Positions 8,043-13,310 of a stretch of 13,310 nucleotides of DNA are shown in pieces (positions within the stretch are counted from its first letter, which is position 1; every line of letters begins with the position of its first letter). A program made the translations under genes and the position numbers. This stretch comes from Planctomycetota bacterium (GTDB taxonomy: Bacteria; Planctomycetota; Phycisphaerae; WQYP01; JAJZKY01), in NCBI GenBank assembly GCA_021803885.1, contig JAJZKY010000042.1:1-13310 (forward strand). The letters run 5' to 3'. Under the pieces are notes generated by a model. It had not been told where the DNA came from, searched no databases, and saw nothing but the letters and a program-made list of their open reading frames with translations.

Positions 8043-9164
8043 TCATCGTCGTTCCCCAACCGCTGCTCCACAGCCGCCGCAGAAAAGATCATCCGCAGCG
8101 AGGATCTGTCCACATTGCAAACAATGTGTCGAGGAACGCTCCGCAGTGCCCGCATGTACAGTGGCCTGCACGGCACTGGCGCTGACAGGGCGCTTACGGG
8201 TTCGCGCTTGGTCGGCTTTCTCCTTTAAGGTGCCCGCCCAGGCGCGCATTCTCACACTCACCCCCGCATCGACGCCTTCGCCAACCGCGCGGTAGAGGTA
8301 AATGACGCCGTACATGTAAATCAGTATGAACAGTCCCCACAGCAGCAGGTACACCACGGCTATGGACAGCGAAGCCCCGGCTATGTTTTCCACAACTGCC
8401 TGAAGTCCACTGAGTGGCCCAAGCAGGAGATGTGGCCCTTGCGCCGCAAACATGCCATGAATACCGGTTAAAAGCCCTCCAAATTGCATCGCGTACATCG
8501 CGTCTATTTGAGTGCCCGCAATCGTGGTCAGTGAAAACACAAACGCAGCCGCTGCGAAGACGATGAGCAACAGCACGAGGAAGTGAAGGAACAACGCCAA
8601 GGGTCGTCGTACGACGACATCCGCCACGCGCAATAGGGCCCCGAAGAAACCATCCCCTTGCCAAATCGCCACCGCGATGAGCGGCACTCCGAGGACCACG
8701 ACAGCGTAGGCAACGGCCAACGCAACCACGGATGGCCCGGCGAGCAGAAAACTCACTATGCCGTGCATCTTCGGTATCAGTGCCAGACGTGAAGCCGCAA
8801 AGAGAAGTCCGAAACACACCCCTAATGCCACCGCCAGCACGACAGTTGCGCCAAGCAGCTGTACCGTTGCGCCCGCTCCGTCGAATATCGCCGCGAGAAA
8901 CCCGCGGAACTCGCGCTGATCGGCTTGATCCACCAAGGCAACTCCGGCCGCGTTGACCCCTAGCGCGAGCACAAAGAGCGCCGCCAGGAACAACATGGTT
9001 GCCACCGTTGCGCCGCCTCCCTCAATTCCCGTCTTCGCCGCCGCGGCAACGATCAACGCGCTGAAGAGGCCCCCACCGACAAGCAGTAACAACGCCTGCC
9101 AGTTTCGCAGTGCTTCATAGCTGCAAAGCATGCCGGCCAATTTGGCGTTTGACTCGATGGTCAT
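8043..9164 (-). CDS. Six-helix inner-membrane protein with C-terminal zinc ribbon
   Basis: A 373-residue protein of unknown function. Hydrophobic segments lie at about 24-43, 53-75, 102-124, 135-166, 187-211 and 263-291, giving six helices if the long fourth segment crosses once, with both ends in the cytoplasm. After a basic stretch (RTRKRP, 321-326) the C-terminus carries a zinc ribbon, C348-x2-C351-x10-C362-x2-C365, the same spacing as in the next gene. The ATG has a strong GGAGG five bases upstream (9170-9174). The gene is followed after nine bases by the single-pass zinc-ribbon gene, so the two form an operon. Upstream, 178 bp separate it from the CsgG-like gene, with a possible promoter at 9246-9273. 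No transporter or enzyme signature is visible. The ribbon may bind a partner protein, nucleic acid or the neighbouring zinc-ribbon protein. Confidence 0.88.
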   Translation of the reverse strand: MTIESNAKLAGMLCSYEALRNWQALLLLVGGGLFSALIVAAAAKTGIEGGGATVATMLFLAALFVLALGVNAAGVALVDQADQREFRGFLAAIFDGAGATVQLLGATVVLAVALGVCFGLLFAASRLALIPKMHGIVSFLLAGPSVVALAVAYAVVVLGVPLIAVAIWQGDGFFGALLRVADVVVRRPLALFLHFLVLLLIVFAAAAFVFSLTTIAGTQIDAMYAMQFGGLLTGIHGMFAAQGPHLLLGPLSGLQAVVENIAGASLSIAVVYLLLWGLFILIYMYGVIYLYRAVGEGVDAGVSVRMRAWAGTLKEKADQARTRKRPVSASAVQATVHAGTAERSSTHCLQCGQILAADDLFCGGCGAAVGERR

Positions 9165-9245
9165 TGATGCCTCCGTCTCGTCCCCTCACGCGCGGCCGCT
9201 CTCCGGCGATAGGCGCATAGCTATCACATGCTCGAAAGACAACTC

Positions 9246-9273
9246 TTTATGAGGACGGGGCCTGTTATGGCAA
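9246..9273 (-). promoter_or_regulatory. Candidate sigma-70 promoter for the zinc-ribbon gene pair
   Basis: On the minus strand TTGCCA (9268-9273) is followed by a 16-base spacer and CATAAA (9246-9251). The first box matches five of six consensus bases and the second four of six. Transcription would begin about 75 bases before the ATG at 9164. The match is ordinary for a sequence search by eye and needs a start-site map. Confidence 0.3.
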
Positions 9274-9284
9274 CGCTAACTCAG

Positions 9285-9296
9285 CGCTCCGGAGCG
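9285..9296. repeat. Perfect 12-base palindrome
   Basis: CGCTCCGGAGCG is self-complementary, and AACGCT (9272-9277) close by can pair with an adjoining AGCG. It lies 47 bases downstream of the CsgG-like gene's stop and just upstream of the candidate promoter for the next genes. It could be a protein-binding site or part of a transcript hairpin. No T-rich tract follows on either strand, so it is not a typical intrinsic terminator. Confidence 0.3.
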
Positions 9297-9342
9297 TCAT
9301 AGCGCGGCTGTCCTCAATACGCACCAGCAGACCCGGTCAGTA

Positions 9343-10161
9343 TCATGGCGACGACGGAGATTCTCCCTGGACTTTGAGGCTGCCGCCGGTCCCAGGGCCT
9401 CCTTGGATGTGCTGGGCACGATAGTTCCGTACCGCGATGACAAGATTGTTGTAGGCGTTGACGAATGCCGCGACAATCACCTTTCCTTGGGCGGTATTTT
9501 CATACGCGCCGACGCCGCCGCCCACGAATCCCCCGAACAGAGCTCCGAATCCGCTGAAATCGAAGTTCCGCGCGCTGCCGGTTGCCGCAGCCACCTGAAC
9601 ACTGGACCGGTTATCATCTAGAAGCAGCGTCGTATCGGCGTCCTTGGCATGAACGCCTGCCGCAAAAAAGCCAGCGACCGGGGAGATCTCGCCAAGTATA
9701 GCGCCGAGTCCCCCGGCGTTTCTGTTTGAGATATTGACGGACGGCACCAGGGTGTAGTCCGCTGCAACCAACTGGCCTTTGTGAAAGTTCGAGTTATTAC
9801 GCAGTTCGCCGGACTGCGCAAGCGTCCGTTCTCGCATTGACGCAGCAAGACCCTGGCCTCGCGTAACAACCATAAAACAGTTGGACTGCTGTACGATGAG
9901 GTTAATGAGCGGCGTCACGCTTGGTAGGTGATATTGATTCGTGAGCGTGTAGTACCAAGGATCATTGGTATGTTCATAAATCTCAACGGTACCAAGGGGG
10001 CGAGCGCAATGCTGAAGCGCTGAATTGACACCCTGTGAAGTGGAGCCCGCTGCGCTTCCGGTGGCCTCAGTGCTCGCTGCGGTAGAGCCCATCTGCATCG
10101 TGGAACAGGCGGAAATGAGCGCTAAAATCACCAAAGAAGACACAATCAGTCTGCGGTTCAT
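9343..10161 (-). CDS. CsgG/HfaB-like lipoprotein
   Basis: A 272-residue lipoprotein with a hydrophobic signal peptide and lipobox I16-S-A-C19 followed by Ser. The core (about 55-245) resembles the CsgG/HfaB family of outer-membrane lipoproteins linked to curli or holdfast secretion: a segment with TPLINLIVQQSNCFMVVTRG, then a stretch ending ERTLAQSGELR, then QLVAADYTLVPSV, a Gly-rich loop, a strand with DADTTLLLDDNRSSVQV, and a C-terminal helix with VNAYNNLVIAVR. CsgG itself is a nonameric export channel; many relatives in other genomes have unknown substrates. The start is the ATG at 10161, with GGAGA seven bases upstream; a TTG two codons earlier in the same frame is less likely. It is upstream of, and on the same strand as, the two zinc-ribbon genes, but no curli subunit gene is visible in the window. 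Confidence 0.78.
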   Translation of the reverse strand: MNRRLIVSSLVILALISACSTMQMGSTAASTEATGSAAGSTSQGVNSALQHCARPLGTVEIYEHTNDPWYYTLTNQYHLPSVTPLINLIVQQSNCFMVVTRGQGLAASMRERTLAQSGELRNNSNFHKGQLVAADYTLVPSVNISNRNAGGLGAILGEISPVAGFFAAGVHAKDADTTLLLDDNRSSVQVAAATGSARNFDFSGFGALFGGFVGGGVGAYENTAQGKVIVAAFVNAYNNLVIAVRNYRAQHIQGGPGTGGSLKVQGESPSSP

Positions 10162-10168
10162 GGTCAAG

Positions 10169-10173
10169 TCTCC
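10169..10173 (-). promoter_or_regulatory. Ribosome binding site that fixes the CsgG-like start
   Basis: GGAGA on the minus strand lies seven bases before the ATG at 10161. The alternative TTG at 10167 would be only one base away from it, so the ATG is the better start. Confidence 0.6.
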
Positions 10174-10202
10174 GGACTTTTTCTTTAGACGCCCCTTGAT
10201 TT

Positions 10203-10244
10203 GCCGGCTAACATCGGATGGCTACCCTCGCCGATGTTATTGGC
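10203..10244 (-). promoter_or_regulatory. Hairpin in the leader or promoter region of the CsgG-like gene
   Basis: TAACATCGG (10209-10217) and CCGATGTTA (10231-10239) form a perfect nine-pair stem around a 13-base loop; GCC (10203-10205) and GGC (10242-10244) can add three pairs beyond a small internal loop. It lies about 30-70 bases before the ribosome site of the CsgG-like gene. No U-tract follows in either direction, so it is not a standard terminator. It may be a 5'-leader structure or an operator. Confidence 0.4.
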
Positions 10245-10251
10245 ACCTCCC

Positions 10252-10269
10252 AGGGTCTGGTCAGTCCCT
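10252..10269. promoter_or_regulatory. Imperfect palindrome, possible operator
   Basis: The 18 bases AGGGTCTGGTCAGTCCCT form an inverted repeat with the outer four and next three base pairs matching apart from one T/T mismatch. It adjoins the hairpin upstream of the CsgG-like gene. A dimeric regulator site is possible, but no known operator is recognised. Confidence 0.2.
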
Positions 10270-10477
10270 TAGGTCAAAGATCCCCCTTGAGCGATTCGTA
10301 TCCGTCGTCTTATGGCGACGCTGACGTGAATATACTCCGGCGGATTTACAGGCGCCAGATCAGTCGATGCTGAAACGTAACGTTTGAATAGGGGGAACTT
10401 GATCTTGACAGTGATGGGGGGTGGTTGAGATGCGTGTGTCCGCACCACCGCGGCGTGCGCGGACAGAGGAATGAGCC

Positions 10478-10600
10478 GTGTTTTCGGACAGGCCGATCAT
10501 TCGACGTATCGCTGTACATTTCCCCTACGAACGGGCAGATTGGATGCGAAAGCTGATGCGTAGCCGCTCGTCTGTATTGGCCGCTCTACGGCAAGCGTGA
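10478..10600 (+). CDS. Possible 40-residue small protein
   Basis: A GTG-initiated plus-strand frame with GAGG about eight bases upstream encodes a basic 40-residue peptide (contains IIRRIAVHFPYERADWMRKL). The composition looks protein-like, and a GC-rich hairpin (10438-10464) lies just before it. It matches no family I know, could be chance or a fragment of a lost gene, and is the only plus-strand frame here that is not antisense to a better gene. Confidence 0.15.
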   Translation: MFSDRPIIRRIAVHFPYERADWMRKLMRSRSSVLAALRQA

Positions 10601-10763
10601 CATTTCTCACGGAGATGGGAGACGGACCTCAGCCTCGGAGAGACTCGGAGATCGCGGATAGCTTATGGTCGCCACCGAATGACGGCAAAGCGGAGGCTTA
10701 CCCCGCGGTGTGGCGTGTCTCTGGCCGAGCGGCGTCACCCACTGTTCGGTTCAAGTTCAAGTT

Positions 10764-11228
10764 CTATCGGAATCGAAGGAGCGCCTGCGGATTCTGCGGA
10801 CTCTTTGCGAGTCCGAGCCGCATGGCTGGGGTCGTGCCATCCGTCCCGGACAGACAGTAGTTGTAATACGTCCGGCAGACTTCAAGATACCGTTGCAGGA
10901 CCGCCGGGTTGTAGGCGCCATAGCCATTCCACATACGGCGCTGTTGGCGGACACTCACGACGGCGCGCTCCGCCAGACTCACCCGCCTTCGCGTTTGCAT
11001 GAAGAAGCGGTCGATTGGGTGTAACGTTGCCAGCAGATGCAGGCGTGCCACGTGATCCTCATCGTAGTCGCCGTAATCGGTCAGCCAGCACACGTACTTC
11101 GAAGGCTCCGCGGCGATGGGCAATGGGTGGAGCACCCAGCGATCGTTCCAACGGGTGATTTTCACCGCCTTCTTGAGCTGCTGTTTCATGATCTGAACAG
11201 CGGCAGCTCGCTCGTCCGGTTGTAGCAA
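10764..11228 (-). pseudogene. C-terminal fragment of a DDE-type transposase
   Basis: The open frame of 154 codons has no genuine start; its first codons are read from helicase DNA in another frame, so transposase-like sequence probably begins between about 11185 and 11215. The end of the peptide matches the usual C-terminal pattern of DDE/integrase-fold transposases: WNGYGAYNPAVLQRYLEV, then YYNYCLSGTDG, then TPAMRLGLAK. Before it lies a basic segment (QTRRRVSLAERAV) and HVARLHLLATLHPIDRFFMQ. The N-terminal DNA-binding region and most of the catalytic core are absent, so it cannot be active. Its 5' end is fused to the truncated NERD-helicase gene on the same strand. The exact IS family is not certain from sequence alone. 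Confidence 0.6.
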
Positions 11229-12016
11229 AGCAGCAGCGTGCGCACACCGGCGCGGGCAAGCGACTGCGCCTTCGCCAGTGCCAGGATAGTCTTTCCGGAG
11301 CCAGCCACACCGCGGATCGCGACCTTGGGTTGGTTGGCAAGAATGTCAAGGATGCGTTGCTGATCGACGGTCAGCCGCCGCAGTCGTTCCTCCTGATCCT
11401 CGACCGTGCGCCAGACGACGGGCAGCAGCTGGTACTTCGGGTACAGCGCCTCGCGGACCGACTCCATCTCCCGCTCCGTGAGCCCCCGATGACCGCTGCG
11501 GGTAAAGCTGTCGAAGACCCGCCGGATCCCCTCCTGCAGGTCTTTCAGCCTGCCCGCATCGAGGATCAGCTCGCGCTGGATGCTGGGAGGGAAGGTCCCG
11601 CTGACGCGGGAATCCGGGAAGGCGACGGCGAAGCCGTAGGCAAATGGCAAATCGCCGCGGTCTGAGAAGCGCCGCTTCACAAGGTCAACGAGGTCGTGCA
11701 TCGCGCGCTGCGCTTGCGAGAACGGATCCTTGTTAAGCGCACGGCGCTCGTCGCGGACCTCGCGCACCCACTCCCGCCCGTCGAAGACGAGGGAGCCGCC
11801 CTTGACCTCGACGAACAGCAGGCCGCGCTCCGGGTCGAGCAGCACGAAGTCACACTCGCCTTCCATCAGCGTACCGTGCCGGTTTCGGCTCAGCCAGTTG
11901 AAGCTGTGAAAGACCTCCACCCGGCTCGGCAGCTGCTCGACCAGTGCCTCGGCGACGAAGCGCTCGCCCGGGTTTTCGATGGCGGAGGGGTCGAGCGCCG
12001 GAAAGAGCCTGGCCAT
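11186..12016 (-). pseudogene. NERD-domain nuclease/UvrD-like helicase, truncated
   Basis: A 276-residue remnant of a protein that normally exceeds 500 residues. The N-terminus is a NERD (nuclease-related) domain with PD-(D/E)xK-like residues: E18 in NPGERFVAEAL, D56 in GECDFVLL, and E70-x-K72 in FVEVKGG. A linker leads to a superfamily 1 helicase start: a Q-motif-like LTVDQQRILD (215-224), Walker A G236-VAGSGKT, and the Ia strand TLLLCYNR ending at residue 267. The frame then reads nine unrelated residues and stops, so motifs II to VI are missing. The ATG at 12016 lies seven bases after the methyltransferase stop; an upstream in-frame ATG at 12055 would overlap that gene. In intact loci this protein probably worked with the adjacent methyltransferase in restriction or defence. 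The nuclease domain alone might still fold, but helicase activity is lost. Confidence 0.75.
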
Positions 12017-12023
12017 CTGCTGC

Positions 12024-13310
12024 TCAGGCCTCAGCGGTCTCTTGGACAATGCCAATCGTCTTCAGGCTGTGCCACTCCTCTTCCGAGAAGCGCGCCTGAG
12101 CGACTCCGTTCTCGCTCCGCACCGTAACCAGCACATAGGCGGAGCCGTCGCCGGCATCGGTGCGCGCCTCGACCCGCAGCCGACCAAGCGCGGACGGAAC
12201 CGGCGTCCCAGAACTTCGCAGCTTCGGACTTGCCAGTACAACCCGATCACTGGTCTGGATGTCTGCCGTGCGCACCGGCCGCACGCGCAGTACCGGGGCA
12301 TCCATAGTGGTCCCCAGTCGAAGTATGAAGGCCGCGCTCGGGAACCGAGCCGTGAGATCCGACAGCTGCAGCGCGACGTCACCGCCTCCGGTCGCGTCAC
12401 GAGGCAGGTGGATGTGCGGCGGCGGGTTATCCGCGATCTGCGCGTACGGGACGAACTTTCCTTCGGGATCTTGCGGCGGGCCCGGCGGCGGGTCGATGCG
12501 GGTCAGGTAGGGACTGCCCGTGCGCATGGCCTCCTGCATCGCGTCGTAGATCTCGAGGATGATGCGCTTGGTGCGGTACTCGCCGTTGTGCTTCTCCTCG
12601 TCCTTGCGGCGAACAATGGGGAAGGTATCCATGATGTAGGACACGGCGTCGCGGGGAGCAGGGAAATGCCGCTTCAGCTCGGCCAACTGTTCGGGCGTCT
12701 CGTCGCAGGGGCAGCCGTCGGCTTGGCGGGCCGGTTTCCAGTCGCCCTGGACGTCTGTGGGCAAGTAGAGATGGAAAAAGGCTGAGTCCAGCTCGCACCG
12801 GAGCAGGAAGCGTCGCTGCTCGTCCCAACGAAATGGCGGGCCAGACCAGCCGCAGTCCTCCGCGAACGCCTCCAAGTCCCACGCCGTGTAGGTCAGTTCC
12901 AGAACCCGCGGCAACAGCCAATCCGTCATATATTGATTGCCGGCCCACGCGCAAGGCTTGGAATAAGCCGAAGGTGGCAGAACCGGCATCTGATGCATGA
13001 TGTAATCAGATAGATGTAACCCGCCGACGAACTGGCGAACATAATAATCGAACGAGAAACTACCGAAATTTCCACACAGACACGCAACATCGCTCGGCGT
13101 TGCTGAAGTTTCGGCGAGGACTCGAAGCGAGAAGGTTGGAGCAGACCAAGGGATAATCGTGCCAATGACTGTGCGCTCGTTCGTGACGCTGCACACATCC
13201 ATGTAGGTGAAGAGCCACTGGTATTTCCATTTGGACAGCGAATCTGCGACTTCCTGTTCAGCAACCCAATACCGGCTACCTGCAAGCCGGAGTGGCGGAT
13301 GTCGTCGTAC
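12024..13310 (-). CDS. DNA methyltransferase of Eco57I/PglX type, C-terminal part (5' end outside window)
   Basis: The frame is open to the right edge and 428 codons are visible. The ATG at 13202 is not the real start, because the 36 codons before it continue the family pattern (SRYWVAEQEV, then KWKYQWLFTYMDVCSVTNER). Next come ERTVIGTIIP and the specificity-region motif SFDYYVRQFVGGLHLSDYI followed by MHQMPVLPPSAY, typical of adenine methyltransferases of the type IIG, PglX and DISARM DrmMI kind. Then LELTYTAWDLEAFAEDCGW, RRFLLRCELDSAFFHLYLP, and AVSYIMDTFPIVRRKDEE with EYRTKRIILEIYDAM. A C-terminal domain of about 110 residues (VALQLSDLTARFPSAAFIL onward) is less familiar. The catalytic SAM motifs and NPPY would lie off the edge. 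The gene is followed after seven bases by the NERD-helicase remnant, indicating one operon. GC drops to about 46 percent at 12961-13080, against about 72 percent near 12361-12420 by my count. Confidence 0.8.
   Translation of the reverse strand, partial: VRRHPPLRLAGSRYWVAEQEVADSLSKWKYQWLFTYMDVCSVTNERTVIGTIIPWSAPTFSLRVLAETSATPSDVACLCGNFGSFSFDYYVRQFVGGLHLSDYIMHQMPVLPPSAYSKPCAWAGNQYMTDWLLPRVLELTYTAWDLEAFAEDCGWSGPPFRWDEQRRFLLRCELDSAFFHLYLPTDVQGDWKPARQADGCPCDETPEQLAELKRHFPAPRDAVSYIMDTFPIVRRKDEEKHNGEYRTKRIILEIYDAMQEAMRTGSPYLTRIDPPPGPPQDPEGKFVPYAQIADNPPPHIHLPRDATGGGDVALQLSDLTARFPSAAFILRLGTTMDAPVLRVRPVRTADIQTSDRVVLASPKLRSSGTPVPSALGRLRVEARTDAGDGSAYVLVTVRSENGVAQARFSEEEWHSLKTIGIVQETAEA

Larger units (their letters stand above)
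10174..10763. other. Gene-poor stretch between the CsgG-like gene and the transposase relic
   Basis: About 590 bases without a convincing gene. It contains the leader hairpin and imperfect palindrome before the CsgG-like gene, a GC-rich hairpin (GTCCGC at 10438-10443 pairing with GCGGAC at 10459-10464), one weak short frame (10478-10600, plus strand), a tandem CTCGGAGA pair near 10635-10653, and a short GTTCAA-type repeat near 10744-10765. No helicase or transposase fragment is readable on either strand. It probably includes the outer end of the damaged insertion sequence, but I could not find a terminal inverted repeat or target-site duplication. Confidence 0.5.

Noticed and set aside
9285..9296. 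Palindrome as intrinsic terminator of the CsgG-like gene
   Set aside because: No T-rich tract follows the stem on the minus strand, so the terminator call is not supported.
10744..10765. GGTTCAAGTTC-like stretch resembling a tRNA T-arm
   Set aside because: No matching acceptor, D-arm or anticodon stem can be folded around it; it is a short GTTCAA-type tandem repeat.
12062..12954. Alternative frames on both strands across the methyltransferase gene
   Set aside because: They are Arg/Pro/Ala-rich mirror frames of a GC-rich gene whose own frame carries clear family motifs.

Overview
The window looks like part of a chromosome from a Gram-negative bacterium, most likely a beta- or gammaproteobacterium. 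This rests on three predicted lipoproteins with clear lipoboxes (Cys followed by Gly or Ser, as expected for outer-membrane export), a CsgG-like outer-membrane lipoprotein, an overall GC content in the mid-to-high 50s by eye, and protein families known from Burkholderiales and Xanthomonadales-type genomes. Genus cannot be named from the sequence alone. Every convincing gene lies on the minus strand, so transcription runs from the right edge towards the left edge.

Right part (about 10760-13310): an eroded restriction or phage-defence locus. The C-terminal 428 codons of an Eco57I/PglX-type DNA methyltransferase enter from the right edge. Seven bases after its stop begins a NERD-nuclease/UvrD-type helicase gene. 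That gene breaks just after its Walker A and Ia motifs and runs straight into the C-terminal part of a DDE-type transposase. Both the helicase 3' part and the transposase 5' part are missing, so the join probably records an IS insertion followed by a deletion. The next 590 bases (10174-10763) hold no convincing gene.

Middle part (about 6350-10170): a CsgG/HfaB-like lipoprotein gene, then a tightly linked pair of genes 9 nt apart. The first encodes a six-helix membrane protein with a C-terminal zinc ribbon. The second encodes a single-pass membrane protein with an N-terminal zinc ribbon and a probable periplasmic beta-rich domain. The two zinc ribbons have the same spacing and lie back to back across the gene junction.

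Left part (about 500-6130): two large lipoprotein genes built from repeat modules. One has an IPT/TIG domain, an Ig-like domain and a beta-propeller of NHL/YVTN type. The other has a bacterial Ig-like domain, two tandem 79-residue beta modules and seven GloVer (TIGR03803) repeats. Between them lies a short relic matching the 3' end of the zinc-ribbon/beta-domain gene, which suggests that gene once had a neighbouring paralogue.

The five intact genes (CsgG-like, two zinc-ribbon membrane proteins, two repeat lipoproteins) all point to the cell envelope and share orientation. A joint role in building or displaying a surface structure is an inference from context; no catalytic motif supports a specific function. 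The left edge has one small open frame of unknown meaning.
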